DNA from: Mugil cephalus
Lineage: Eukaryota; Chordata; Actinopteri; Mugiliformes; Mugilidae
Assembly: GCF_022458985.1 (NCBI RefSeq)
Contig: NC_061771.1
Location: forward strand, 20,409,501 to 20,473,500
Length of the DNA stretch: 64,000 nucleotides
Direction of reading: 5' to 3'
Numbering within the stretch: position 1 is the stretch's first letter; each line of letters begins with the position of its first letter. The notes beneath the pieces are model-generated. The model was not told where the DNA came from and did not search any database. It saw only the letters and a list, made by a program, of their open reading frames with translations. Positions 1-18,011 of this stretch are shown in pieces. Position numbers and translations under genes: made by a program.

Positions 1-35
1 TCATGAGCCCGCGTGTCTGTCTGCGCCGATTACAG

Positions 36-3000
36 CCAAACACGGCGTCGAGCAGAATATGGATCCAGTGGAGGAACATGTGAAGAAAGCGATCGTCACA
101 GCGGCCAGAGAGACCTGGGAAATATACTTCTCCCGACTCTTCCCCGCCTCGGTGAGGACGCTGTCGAATCCCTAGAGGAAAGTAACTTGTCGTTTTAATC
201 TTATAAACCTCTGTTTGTTTCCACGTGCTTCTGTCTGAGTGCAGGGTAGCGTAGGAACAGGTGTGCAGGTGTTGTCAGTGTCCCACAGTGGCATCAAATT
301 ACTGAAGACTGTTAAAAGCAGCGCTGCGGCTCCAGACTACTTCAGAGTCCTACGACCCTACACGTACGTGCTGTTATGTTTTTTTAGCCTTGGTTGGCAA
401 ATTCCACTTTTATCTCATTTGATAAGCAGGATGAAAGATGAGTGTATTTTAACATACTAATGGTAGGTGAGTCAGTCCATCGCTTGCATCCAGTCTCGAT
501 TATCTCCTGACTTCCTTTCAGTCATTCAGAAGAATGTTTATGTTTATACTTTTGGGTATAGATTGATTAATACTGGATGGATTGGACTGGATGGAAATCT
601 GGAGGATTTTTATTTTTTATTTTCATGTATCAGTCTTAATTTTACAGCATGTATGTAACTTCCAGCTTTTCCTGTGCTTTTCTTAGCTATGCAGACATCT
701 TGTTTGTGACCATCCCCTCTGAGAACATGCTGGAGTTCAACCTGACCAATGAGAAGCTGATCCTGTTTTCAGCCAAGGCTCTTCAAGTCAAACACCTCAT
801 AGACACCTTCATCAATGAGATCAAAAAGGCACAGTACACACACACATACACACACACACAGTTCCTACGTGATTATGAAACCTGTTAATATAAACAGGAT
901 TCAGTTTGGTTTAACCGGTATAGTCCTACACACCTGTGAAAGCATTCATAACGTTGTAACTTTGTGGGAGTATCCGTTCACGTGTTCTTCTCTTCTTTCC
1001 TTTCAGGACTCAGACTATGTGATCGCAGAGCGTAACTTTGTGACAGACGATCGCACGATGCTCACTTTCCACAAAGGTGACATCATCAGGCTTCAGGTTA
1101 TGGACGGTCTGGAAAAAGGTGAGGCGATGCTGCAGTGGAAGACGTCTTCATCTCTGTCCTCCCGGCTGAATCTGTCATCTGAACAGATGAATGCCTGTCT
1201 CCTCCAGGTTACAGCTACGGCTGTGTGGTGAGGAAGAAGGTTGTGTTTTTGGAGGATCTGAAGAGAGACACTCAAGACTTTGGTAAGTGCTCATGAAATC
1301 AGATCATTAATAAAAAACACTATAATTTATGTCATTTATCATCTTCATATATTTTTGAACGAGGTGCCCAGATGTTAGCATCATGTCCAGAGCCCATATA
1401 GAAACAAGGTGACAGCTTTGAAAGATTTATTAACCTGGGCTGTGTACCCTGGAGATATGACGGTGGTTTTAAGCCAAGGATAAATAGGTGCAGAGATGTG
1501 GACAGTGCCCACGGCGCTCTTTAAATACAATATTGCATCAGAAAATTATTTTCCAGATGGAAGATGGCTGTGCAATTTCAAAAAAATATTGATTCATGTT
1601 GTTTCTCAAAGACATAAAAGATGAAATAGGCCAGCAGATGTCACGTCAAAACAAGTGTGGGGTAAGGCAGGCAACGATGGAAGTGCACCTGCACACATAT
1701 TTGTAATTTATTGCCATATGTTCGGTTTTTCTTGTTTTTCTTCAAGCCCTGAAATCTGGACATAAAATCTGTCCATAAATGAGCCTCACATAGGGGGACA
1801 TGCTCAGGTTGTTAAAGCCTGTATATGGCAACATAAAAACACAATACAGTGTACGAACTTTCATATTTTTCATCTGCCATTTGCTATAAACCCAGGGGGT
1901 TTCATGAAAATTGCACATGCATGTGTTCATACATAACAGTGTAGGGACTCAGCAAGTAGCCTCCTCCTCTATAGATTAGAAGGCCTCAGATTATTATTAT
2001 TCTCAGGTGATGATACACTGCTGAAAACATAGACTGTATATAAATATGTACAACACGTCCCCACTTCCTTGCGTCAGCCAAACTGCTGCTATTAGCGGAG
2101 CCATCTTGTAAGTTTGGAGCCAAACTCAGCAGTGTGGTCCAAGAGTGGAGCCACATGGAGCTGTGTTATTGATGACCTGCCCACATTTCCTCCGGACTTA
2201 CTCGTGTTTTCGTTTAATTAACACTGCCCTCTGCTCTACCTCCACCAGTTACAAGGAAATGTTGGATTATAGACTCTACTTTGTAGCCTCCTCGCAAAAA
2301 AGACTCTTGAACATGCACTAGTATTATATTAGCTACCTAAAATGACATAAACCATCCTTAAAAAAATATTTGACGTGTATTTTAGTGTTTTAGTTTGGCC
2401 CTAGGAGCTTATGACCTATACTGCAACCAGTCACCAGGGGGAGCTCTACTTGCTTTGGCTTCACCTTTGAGCTAGTCTGTCGTCCATCTTTACACAGTCT
2501 TTGGCTGGAAACATTAATCACAAAATTCTATGCTTCTTCTCCAATTCTGCAATTAGAGTTTTGAGACTGTTGAGAAGAAAATAATAATTAATTAATAATA
2601 AACCATCAAACAAAAACAATGCCCTAAAAGATACTACAGTCTGAACTGCCAGGTGCAAGCTGTCAGTGACTTCTTATTCCAACATAGTTGGTCATTTTAT
2701 CCGCTGTTAATATAAAAATCTAGATTATCGTAGTGTTATCTTTATAACAGACAAACACTAAAAACCAGCTGAAGTTTGGGAGCACAGAGGGGCAAGTTAA
2801 TGCCATGAGATAAACGAAAGTCAATACAATGTCCTCACCCGGAAACACACAGGTAGATAATGTCTGACAGAAACACATGGGTTCAGTATCTATAATTAGT
2901 GTTATGTGCCAAGTTATCAGCAGAGCAACTGAGTAGGTCAGGTCGTGTAAATGATAAGGAAAAGCCTGTAGATAAGGGCCTGACTAGTTTTAAAGGAAAA

Positions 3001-6000
3001 GCTGGCCCGGCCGCCAGAGGAAAAGCAGATACTGATCAGGACTTACAGCAGAGGGAAGGATTGTTTGCGACCCCTGTGCTGTGTGTTCGCGCATCAGGCT
3101 GGAAGTTCGGCGCCGTCTTCGGCCGCTCCGGTGCATTCCCGACCGAGTGCGTCCATCCCGTTGGCCCTCCAGACTTCATGTCGCTGCCCCTGGATCGTAA
3201 GGCGGAGCCTCGAGGCGGAGCGGGACAGTTCGCCGTGTCGTCGGCCGTTGCTGTCGCCGTGGCATCCACCATGGCTGCGCATGAGATAGATCAAACTATT
3301 GAGGTTCACAGGCACAAACACAAACACACACACACATACACACACACGTTCGCAGTTCTGTCTGTCAAACCAAACTTTTTCCTCTGTCACTCTTTGCCTT
3401 TCAGAAAGTTTCCCTTGACGGCTTTCCAGATGGAGACCTGGATGAGAGGGCCCTGCAGGACACTAAATATGACATGCTGGAGTTTGCCAAGAAGTATTTC
3501 AGACAGGCACCTGGTGGGACGGGGTGAGACGCAACCACACAGTTCAGCCTCTAGTGGCAGAAAGTAGAAAGAAATGCCGTACATTTACGCGAGTTTGGTA
3601 TCAAAGTACGATTTGAATAGTTAGTTCTTACTTAATGCACTTTACTATTCACTGACGAACTTGACTCAGCTCTAACATATAGAACACGATGCATTGGTTT
3701 AAGCAGTAAATGTGACTGATTCTGTTCTCAGAGATTCACTGAAGAGCAAAAGCAAGAACAGGGACTCCAGAGAGCCCACTGAAATGATCAAGTTTTCCAA
3801 GGTGCCGCCTCAACTCCCAAACCGTTTCCGTCATCGTCACGTCATGCTGTGGGTGAAGTCAGTAGTTCATGTTATGCTTTTTCTTTCCTGATTTCGTCCC
3901 GTGCAGACTCCTCTGACCGAGTCTCTCATCGAGTTCACTGACCCAGCCATGAACAGAGTGGCAGCCGATCTCTTCCTGTGTAAGTTCTCCCCTTCTCTCA
4001 CCTCTCCTCTAATTACATCATCTTATTACATCTGGCCTCCGATTCATCCTCTGATATAACAAGGCGCTCTTGTATCTGGTGTCATCGCCTGGAAGTAGTT
4101 GCAAAGTAGTTGCATGCAGTTCAGCTAATCGTACATGAATGAAACTGACTCTATCCAGTGTATATTTCCACCAAATGTGTTTTTTTTTTTTTTAAATATT
4201 GTTGACATGTGTGTTTCCTGGTTGTTTAGCCATAATGCGCTTCATGGGTGACTCTTCGCTGAGGGGGCTGACAGAACAGGAAGTGGTCGGCACTTTCCTC
4301 AAGGTAAACGCGCACGGATTGTTTTTTTATTGTGGGGCAACAGTTCTCTTTGACCATTTGTGTGCATAAAATTTTTTGTCTGTGCGTATGACTCCTCTCC
4401 TCCTCAGCTCATAGGAGAGTTCTTCTTGATGAGGGACGAGGCTTACTGCCAGCTCCTCAAACAGCTCACCTCTAACACCAGCTCCAAACCGTGAGTCTGC
4501 AGCCGCATTCAACGACGTGCGCGCACACACATTACAAACTGGCACTGGACCTGTAATCCCGAGTGTGTTTGCGCTCTTTTTGCGCTCTGCAGGGACAGTT
4601 GCCAGCGCGGCTGGAGGCTGCTGTACATCCTGACTGCTTTCCATCGCTGCTCTGAGGTCCTGAAGCCCTTCCTGCTGAAGTTCCTGCAGCAGGCCTCTCG
4701 GAGCGCAGGGGCGCAGTATCAGGGTGAAGAGCGCGCACATTTCACTCTGCCTCACACATTCCTCATTACTAAGCCGTCGTCGTGTAACATATCCTTCCAA
4801 TACGTTTAGGCATAGCTAAAGCCTGCGAGCAGAATTTGAAGAAGACGTTCCAGTTTGGTGGTCGCATTGTTCCTCCCAACAGCATGGAGCTGAAGGCTAT
4901 GATGGTCAGTGCCTCCTCTTATTTATCTGTAGTGGTGCAGGACATACCCGGACCCTTCACTTTAACGATACCATCAATACCTACAGATACATGATACATG
5001 AGGATGTTCTATTGTTGATATAAGTAGAGATTTAATGTGGTTTAATCGGAGCTCATTTTGAAGGACGCAGCTGTTATTGTATTATTGTTTTCTTGTTATA
5101 ACTGAACTCATTAAAAAAAAAAAAAGACCAAAACCAGTATTGATTTGATTCTAGTAGCACGTGCATCCAAAGCCTGATTTAGCCGTCGACTTCACTTTGA
5201 CAGTTTCAAACAAATGCACAATTTAGTCGCCTTTCAGCAACGTTTGGCACAAAGTGCAGTGCCCAGCTGTTTGAGTGAATAATTAAAACGTGCAACTGTA
5301 GCCATTTTTAAAGATTTATTTAGGTACCAGGGGGCCCTGGGCTCAGTGCTGCAAATGGGGGAGCTTAATGAGAAACAAATAACAGAGTGTTGAGTTTGGT
5401 CTTTTCATAGGATTTATAGAAATAGCAGCTTAATTACCTCCAGTCTTATAACATTGAATCATATATATATATATGTGTGTGTCTTTCTGTTCTTGTGTCA
5501 TGTCGTGTACGTTTGTGCTCCATCAGGCGGGCCGGAGTTCAAAGCGTCAGCTGTTTCTATTTCCTGGAGGCATCGAACGCCACGTGAAAATCAAAACGTG
5601 CTCTGTAAGTCCAGCTACCGGTGTGTCAATGCATTTAAGAGGATTCTGATGCATTATGCGTGTCTGTGCTGGTGCCGTCGTGTTTTTCAGGTTGCCCTGG
5701 AGGTGATCGAGGAGCTGTGTTACGAGATGGGTTTGCACAGGCCGGATTCCTTGGAGGAGTACGCTGTGTTTTTGGTGACCAACAGAGGTGTGCGCGCACA
5801 CACACACACACACACACTCAGTAAACTTTGCGCATGATGTCTGCCTCCTTGTCGTTGTCAGCGAAGCAGATCCATTCACAGATCACATATCAGCGGGTTC
5901 TCTGGTTTCTAGCTGTGGGAGAAAGTCATTCATGTTGTTGGGTCCTGATAAAGCTGCCATGGCAAAGCAGCGACACATGGCTCCATGTCAAGCTTTCATT

Positions 6001-9000
6001 TCCGACGCAACGTGCCACTAAACTCTCTCACAGTAAAAATCCAGTAGCCTCTTTATTATCTAGACATTCTTTTCATATTTTGATTTGTATTTATACGTAT
6101 TTCACCTTTTCTACTTGTCCTCTGTCACTCTATTAGCTTTATAGCTTTGCTCCCAATCATGTGCTGCTGTGAAGCACAGCGTGCAACTACATGACCTTCC
6201 AGAGAATGTGTGTCACTACATTTAACCGGTTTTAGTAGAGGTCAGACACCAATCCCTCATAATGTGGATATTTGTTACAGCAATTATTCCATGCGTTCAG
6301 GTCAGAACGTGCGCCCTCTGAACAAACAAGAGTACATCCTGGACGTGGCGACTGAGGCCGAGTTAGTCGACGCCAATTACAGCTTCTGGTTCAGACGAGT
6401 CGTGTGGACTCAGCCGCTCAAGTTCGAGAACGAGCTCTGTGTCGCCATGCACTACAACCAGGTACGACAGTGGGCAGCTTCACAGGCAGCGCACCGAACG
6501 CTTACACGTCTTTTATAAACATAACTCGGTTTTGTGTGCACGTGTAGATCCTTCCGGATTACCGCAAAGGTCTGCTGAACGTTCTTCCACACGGGAAAGT
6601 GAGCGATCAGCAGTTCCACCAGCTCTCCAAACTGTCAGCTTTGCAGCACAGAGCCAAAGACATCATCTTCATCCCCACCATGTGAGAAAACGGCAGCAGT
6701 TAATAAGTGGTTCATGGTTCTAATCGTCCGCAAATAGGACTGATTGCATATTTAGCCAACATTTGCGTTTTTCATTATTCACGTCGATCGTAGTCCCCCA
6801 GTTTCATCGCATTTAAATTAAAAGAAAATTGTAATGAAACCAAGAAGAATAGTGGATACAGTCGTTACACACTCTGAAGAGTAGTGATCAATTTTACTGA
6901 TGTCCTGAAGCATCCATATGCTCATGGATATTCATGGCTTAATTTATGAAACAATACATGTCAACCCACTGTCATTTATCCACAATGGTTTCCCATAATG
7001 ATTTCAGCACATTCATCTTAAAACGTAAATGTAAAATGTTCTCCATACTTTTCCATGCAGTTACTCTGGATCTACTTAGATCTACTGAGAACTAGGCTTT
7101 ATAAATACAGAAACTTTGATAATTCACATTCCCCCTAACACAAAGCCAACATTTATATACTTCATGATTCAGGAGAAGAGATGTCCTGGCAATAAAACAT
7201 TCATCAAGGTGCTGAGACCCAAGCATTTGTTTTTCGAATGCATCTTCATTTCTTTTAGGTTAAGGTATTTGGGATCAGTAGGACGTAAAACATAAGCATC
7301 ATCTTTGAACTGGAAGTATTTTTTGAAAAAAGTGATCTGGACACAGGGATTATTTTACTGCATATTACAATTTAAATCACCAATGCGTAACCAAAATATT
7401 TTAATGCAAAAGCATATTTGGAAACAATGAAATCCCGAAATCCTCAAACAAATAAATGTGGATTTGTTCATGTCATATCAAAGTAGAAATGTTAATAAGA
7501 ATGAATAAACAAGTGTATTGACCCTTCGCTACCAGTACATGGCAGAAAAGTGTCTCCTTAATGAGGACAACAGGTCTAATTGAAGCAGAATGAGCTGCAG
7601 CAAACCTAAAACATAATGTCCCCATATGAGGACGCAGGGTCTCAGGAGGTTATTGAGAATTAACCCTACGTCTGGACCATTTGTGTTTATAAATCCTGGC
7701 CTGGAGAAGTGGAGAAAAACTGGAAACTAGAGACACTTTCCTGGAACGTTACAGGATATTTCTTTGCAGATAGTTTAGGGAAACCATCAAGAAAAAATTA
7801 GACACGCATTCAAACGATCAAATAAATAGCAGCTTTATTCTTGGCATTTGTGTGTTTGTGAGAAAAAGTAAAAGATTTTGACTTGGCTTGTAGCAGTTCT
7901 GGTAACACGGACTCACTTTAAAAACTCTTCTCGGGATTTCATGCTCTTACCGCCGTTATCAGCATCTCTCTCCTCCCACACACAGAGCCGAAAGCGAAGC
8001 GGAGCACTGAGTTGTGTAAAATTGTTTTGCGGAAACGTTGGAAATCACAGAGTGAAGCAGACTGTTTATCTGAGATTGCGTTTCTCTTCCTCCAGACACG
8101 AATTATCGGAGTACATTGCCACACCTCTCTTCAAAAAGCAGCCGCCCCAGCAGTGGGTTACCATGGTGACGCAGCACATGCAGCAAGTGCAGGCGCTGAA
8201 CCCGCATCAGGCCAGAGCTCAGTTTCTGGGTGAGATCAATGTTCACATCGAGTGGGGAGGGGGGGTTCAGTTGAACTGATCAAATCTCCTCACCGCGTGT
8301 CACGATTACGCGACATCCGTATCTCGTTTTATGGTGCATTACTTGGAAAATCAATTGTGGAATAGAGAGAATAGGAACTAATCTATAACAGATAGATCTG
8401 TAAGCCTGACAGAATCGTCTGGTTTGGGCTGAAAATTAAACGTCAAGGCACTTTGTCGTGTAGAAGAGGGAGTAGAGAAAGAGAAATCACACAAAGAGTG
8501 ATCAAAATTGAAACACATTTGTTTGATATTTCCTTACTTTTATTTCTTACAGGGTATAGCTGGACAAAAGTGAATGGACGCTGATAGTGTCACCCCCACA
8601 CACTGCCATAAATTCTACTTTTATGAATATATACAGTATTTTTTAGCTTTTGTAGTATTTATTCTATATAAGTGAGGTTGGGTAGCAAGTGGCGGCATAC
8701 TGGATTGTATAGAATTAAATGGTGCACATAATAGTCTCTAATAGTGTGTCTCTATAAATATATTTATAATATAATGTATACTCTCGACTCTTTCTTGCAG
8801 GGCTGATCAGCGCGTTTCCCATGTTCGGCTCCTCGTTCTTCTACATCCACAGCAGCAGCTCCACCACCTTCTACGCCCCCTGCATTCTGGCGGTCAACCA
8901 GCACGGCCTCCACTTCCTGCACAAAAACACACACGTAAGGATCCGCCGTCCTTCACCGCGTGGAACCTGAGCCGAGAGGTCTCAGTTGTTTGCCTGTGTT

Positions 9001-9380
9001 GTGATGTTTGCCGTCTGTGGTGCAGGAGCTGATGGCAGCGGTCCCCCTGGTGGAGGTGCAGTCCAGCCGCACCCAGAGGCCCAGCGCTGGGACCAGCTAC
9101 CCGTACGTGGACCTCACTCTGGGCGACATGAACACACAGCGGGTCATCCAGCTGCAGCTGGAGCAGGTATCACAGCACTAAAGCAGAAACAAATTCGCGC
9201 TTCAGAGGCAAACACGCGCTCGTCTTCATCGGACGTGCTTCAGTCTCCGTGCCGACGCTGCCCTCTTTTTGTCCACAGGGTCTGGAGCTGTGTCGGGTCA
9301 TCGCCATGCAAGTGGAAAACATGATGTCTTTGCGGGAGAAGAGGCTCACTCTGCCGCCCAGTGAAATCACCATGTTGTAA
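36..9380 (+). CDS. myo15a: Unconventional myosin XV, C-terminal part (SH3, MyTH4, FERM)
   Basis: This is the 3' end of an actin motor gene; the motor and IQ exons lie left of the window. In hair cells the family carries whirlin and EPS8 to stereocilia tips. I read 21 exons: 36-151, 245-363, 687-828, 1007-1118, 1208-1282, 3098-3303, 3405-3523, 3732-3801, 3907-3979, 4230-4303, 4408-4490, 4593-4723, 4810-4904, 5527-5604, 5691-5787, 6301-6461, 6548-6681, 8096-8229, 8801-8934, 9026-9166 and 9279-9380. Phases agree throughout and give 797 residues. Domains in order: end of the first FERM-like region (36-828), SH3 (from 1007 into 3098-3303, with [18 protein letters not shown]), a linker, the second MyTH4 (3907-4904) and the second FERM (5527-9380). 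The protein ends EITML, a class I PDZ ligand like the EITLL I recall for human MYO15A. The intron after 828 starts with GC. The aa/ab paralogue is not resolved. Confidence 0.95.
829..1006 (+). other. myo15a: GC-AG intron of myo15a
   Basis: The only donor that keeps the frame (AAA AAG, then GAC TCA GAC, giving KKDSD as in human MYO15A) starts with GC at 829-830. A GT at 834-835 and later GTs give premature stops in the next exon. A CA repeat (836-860) follows the donor directly. Confidence 0.75.
2028..2504. mobile_element. Degenerate MITE in a myo15a intron
   Basis: The left end reads CATAGACTGTATATAAA and the right end TTTACACAGTCTTTGG. These are imperfect terminal inverted repeats of a type I know from abundant fish MITEs whose ends read like TATATACAGTCTATG. 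No coding capacity is visible. It sits in the 1.8 kb intron splitting the SH3-coding exons. The superfamily is not assigned. Confidence 0.6.
7206..7652. mobile_element. MITE copy A, possible piggyBac type, in a myo15a intron
   Basis: The element ends in GGGTCTCAGGAGGTTA (7637-7652), which is the inverted counterpart of AAGGTGCTGAGACCC at its left end (7206-7220). Its interior matches the 37150-37737 element over several blocks: GGATCAGTAGGAC / GGATTAGTAGAAC, GGACACAGGG, and the CATATGAGGAC block before the right end. Terminal TTAA suggests a piggyBac-like origin; this is inference. No ORF remains. Confidence 0.6.
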
Positions 9381-9771
9381 CACACGCTCAGGCTTATCTG
9401 TATGTACACACACACGCACACACACACACACACACATAGATAAAACCTTAATAATAACCTACCTCTTCTCACCTTCAGGTATTTATTGTATGTAGCTCAC
9501 ACACTGTTGTGTAAGAGGAGCGAGCTTTAAGCTCTGAGGTCAGTCTAGTCTTTTGGTTACTGTTGTCATTGTTGTTAACAGATCTCACATTCAGCAAGCA
9601 TAATCTGTACAGAACCGTGTAATGAAGTGTAACGTTTTGTAACCGATATGTACCATGTTTTTTTATTTTTATTTTTTAATACAGTGGTTCATTGTGACAT
9701 TTGAAGTTAGTGTAAACAATTGTTGTTTTCAGCCCATGTTGATGCATATTTTGTAAAGAATATTTTAGCAA

Positions 9772-9777
9772 AATAAA
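9772..9777 (+). promoter_or_regulatory. myo15a: Poly(A) signal of myo15a
   Basis: A canonical AATAAA lies about 390 nt after the stop codon. It is the first strong signal downstream of the gene and is a plausible 3' end. Confidence 0.6.
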
Positions 9778-12189
9778 AGAGATTTGTAAAGATAGTTATG
9801 TCTGCACTGGTTAATTGCACTGTTTAAAGGGTAACTAGGATCTAATTTGAAGAATTATATTAAAAAAAAACAAACAGTAAAACTAAATGTTTTGGGAATA
9901 AAATAAAGCAATAGTTCAGACAAGCAGTGTCTCAGGTAGTATTGTAAATATATTTATTTTTTGATTATTAAAATGATTTGATAACGTCTAAACTTTAAGA
10001 AAATGATGGGTAATTTGATCCAGATGTTTTTCCTAATGCATTTTCATAAACTTATTTTTTTTGTTTTTTTAATAGAAAAACATATGTATTATGTTTTTTT
10101 TTATTTTTTTATTTTTTTATTCACACATCATTGAGTAAGTTATACTACTTATAGGATCCACAAATACAAAACAGACGTACACTTCCCAAGGAAGTACATA
10201 CATGTCTTTATATTTATAGGATGAAACTTTTAACTGCACAAATGACGCTCTTTTCCCACGGTTTGTATTTACATCTGGTTGTAGTCAAATTTTAGTCTGA
10301 GTGGTTTAATTCACATTAAAGTTACTTTTTGCATTTTATGTGCTAAATCAAGCATTGAAAAAAAAAATCTTCATCTGCTACAGCTGTGGTAGAAGAAAAA
10401 GTACCAATAATGTACCTTTTCACTATTTAAGTTAGATAAAACTATTTTAAAAATAAAGCAAACAACAAAAAGATACGTTTTGAGGAACTAGCTAAGTTAC
10501 AGCCAAAGGTAAATAACTTTGGAGTTTAGTTGACCAAAAGGGTTGAAACAGTGGAGGCTGAATATACTGTATATATAGTGACATTTAATAAATATCATGG
10601 TCAGTCTGTAACAGTATACAAAAGTGCAGAAAATATATCAAGAGTAAAAAGTGAGTATGAGTATGAAAGGTAAATAATAAAGAAAAATAGAATTAAAAAA
10701 ATACAAATACTGGCATATATACAAAAAGTACAATGGACTATACAGGGTTTTGAGTTGCGCAGATTCTTGTTAGATGTGAAACAGATGGACCAGGTCTGGG
10801 GCCAAACTGTACACTGTAGATAGTAAATAGTAAAAGTTTTAAGCCTTGAGGTATATTAATATTGCACATATTCAGAGTGTTCATTGTGGAGCCTGACAGC
10901 AGCAAGAAGGGAAAACAGCAGTGAACACAACAGTTAAGATCATCAGGACTCCTCTTCCCTGCTTGTTGGAATTATACAAGCAGCTCTGCATTTGTAAAGA
11001 CATGTCCATCATTTAAGATGCACGTTACCTTTTTATTTAATTTTATTTAGCCTTTATGTAACCAGGTTAGTCCCTTTGAGATCAGGGCCAAGACAGCAGC
11101 AGCACAGCTACAGAATTAAAAGGCAGAAACAAACAACAGATAAACTAGTTACATAGGAACATAATGAAAACGCTAAGTCTGGACTTTTCATCAGAGCTTT
11201 AGATTCAGTCACAGGTATGAGGTTTCAGAAATGCAGTTTGGATTGAAGCTTATTCCAAGCATCTGGTGCCGAAGATCCAAAAGCTTCTTTCCCAATTCAG
11301 ATCTTGTTTTTGCAATAACCGAGAGAAAAATGCCCATTGAGCAGAGATTGTTACCTTCTTGTTTCCACATTAAAAGAGTAGAAAAATAATCATAATTCCT
11401 CTGAACACATCTACTCCCTACTCATTCCAAAATGTTTTGAAATTGACACACCTTGCCCGTTTTGTAATCATGGAATAGAAACTGGCCCAGATGTACTTTT
11501 TTTGTTTTTTGAATGTGCTGTGTCCAAAAAGTTCTGGGCAGATTTGGATTCACACTTCCTTTAACCCTTCCTATAACCTTCCTATAACCCACTCATCTAA
11601 TTTGAAAGACCTTATAATTTATTTTAGTTTTACATAAGACAGTACCCTAGAATTTGTGATAATTTTTTGTTATAAAACTCTACACTACATCCTTTATCCA
11701 AAAACAAAAGTTTTCAAAGTCATCCCCAAACTCTACACACTTTCTTCTGAAATAAAGAATACTTCTTAGATTCTTAAAACTTGTGAAAAATAAGCAAATG
11801 AATTCTAAAAAATCGTCCTGTCCGTTGTCTCTTTTGTCCCTATTATTTATCTTCTGAACCAACCCGATGTTGTTGTATGTATGTTTGTGTTTGTATATGT
11901 ATATAATTTAATTTTGTGCTGATTTCTAATTCATCCTGATGTCTTTGTATGTAACAGTTTTCATTAAAAAACAAAAGAAGAAGAACATAACTAGACAACT
12001 CAGTGAAAAATGAGAATAAATAATCTTCAATCTTGAATTTTTCCTTCACACAGCACTTGAGGAAAGACCGGAATTCCTGAGGAGGGGACAGTTTAAACGT
12101 GTGGAGGTAAATGAGAGGTTAGTGGGACAGAATTAGCAGCTGTGTGGACTAAAATGTGTCCTCATGTCCTCATAGCTCCACTCCTAACA

Positions 12190-16315
<4,126 letters not shown>

Positions 16316-18011
16316 GCGCTCCTCTCTTTCACACGCACACAAACATGCACGTATATAAATATCTCTGTTCTTTTATGTAATTCAACTTGTTAACATTCTT
16401 CGGTCCGTCATCGTTTCCTCCTTGTTTTGGGACAGTGTTCACAGTCATCATGTTGTCTGCTTTTTTGATTCGAGTCCAGAACGGTTTGAGTGTTTTCTTT
16501 GTGTCTGGCAGACAAAGTTGGCGTCTCTGCTGCATATTCCAGACCTCGAGTTACTTGATACTGTTCGGCTCCGTTCTTAAACCGATCAAATAGCTCAAAC
16601 TAAACATTTGTTTCCTTGTTCATAGACACTTTGAAATGGCATGTATTTTTTGTAACGAAGATGTACAGACGTTAAGAGCTAAAAAAAAAAAAAAAAGGCA
16701 GATGTACAAAAGAAAACCTGAGCTGTAATCTAACTTGTTATAATGTACAATACGTTTGTATAGTCTTTGACTGGGGGGGAGAGGGAGGGAGAGGGAGAGG
16801 GGGGGCTTTTGGAGAACGAGCCTTTGTTTTTCCACACCTACAGTTCTGATCCATGCCTTTACTGCGCCGTGTCAGATCTTCACTCTTTGTTCACTTTAAG
16901 TCTTTGTTTTTCAGTTAGAGCTTCAGCAGCTGGCAGACGTGCAGACATGCTTTCTGTAATGATTAGATGATTTGACTCCGCCCCCTGTTCCACCGAAGCA
17001 GTTTGAGGCTCCGTTCGCTTCAATTAGCCGGTGCCTGATCTCGAAAACATTTATGCTCCGGGGCAACACGTGGCTGGTAGAGAGCCAAGAGTCGCTCACT
17101 TACATGTTGAGGTGCGATTAAGCAAAACTAAAACCTATAGATTAAATTAGAGCTACGGAAGCGACCATTCGGCTTCATCAAAAGAAGAGCGGCTTCAGTA
17201 CAGTAGACGTGAGATGAAAGTGTCAGTGGTCCGTGCAGGAGACAAATTGCCTTCCTGCTCTTTGGTCTTCATCAAAAGTTCAGAATTCCCCAGTGGGATC
17301 TTCAAGAAAAAAAAAAAACCCCTGTTTGAACTTGAGGCTGTATTAAAAAAAAGAAAAAAAGAAATGATAACCAGTAAACAAACGGAGTCTGCTTTGCCTT
17401 GGTGGAAAGGGAGCTGACAGTTATGTAACTCATCTGTGAAGGTCACAATATGATGTGTCAGCTTAACTCATGTTTAAGTTTTCCACTCTTGTCTTAGTCT
17501 GAATTTCCTTTAGTGACAGAGGCCGTGTTAGCACTGTTCTGTATTAAATCCGTTTTTTTTTTCTCTCTTTTTAAAGGAAGTTTGATTTAGTCAGAACTTG
17601 ATTTGGAAGGAAAACCACCGTTACCTTCTGTTTTGTTTGTGTCAGCGCCGTCTAGAAGGTTCCAGATGTACCTTTTCCGTTTGGTTTGCTGTGTAAACAT
17701 AAATTTGTTGCTTGCTTTCAGTCAGCCATACTTGGCAGGGGTACTCATTAGCCGACGACGTGATTAGTCTGGAGTTACACGTGAACAAAAATAACCTTGG
17801 TTCAGAGGAGAAATTGCTTTCTAAAAACAGAATGAGTGGTGTTCATGGCTTTCTGAAGCTCCGCTGCACTTGTGGACTCGAGCATGTTGGCGGACGTTGT
17901 CTGCTTAAAGCAAATACTGGACAGTGATTTTTGTGGGCACAGAGGATGGTTTCATGGCTTTAGTGGTCACATTTGTTTTTGACTGAAAAGGTGCTGGCTG
18001 AAAGAAATAAA
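16316..18011 (+). other. alkbh5: Probable 3' UTR of alkbh5
   Basis: A long non-coding stretch follows the stop, with A and T tracts (16680-16695, 17305-17360) and a GA-rich patch at 16770-16803. AATAAA at 18006-18011 is a plausible poly(A) signal. Several later AATAAA-like hexamers (to about 18640) are alternatives. Short ORFs here look like chance. Confidence 0.45.

Noticed and set aside
834..835. GT donor just after the GC donor in myo15a
   Set aside because: Joining there to 1007 shifts the frame and hits a stop within a few codons.
5788..6021. Short ORFs with His/Thr repeats at CA microsatellites
   Set aside because: They are translations of CA repeats in introns.
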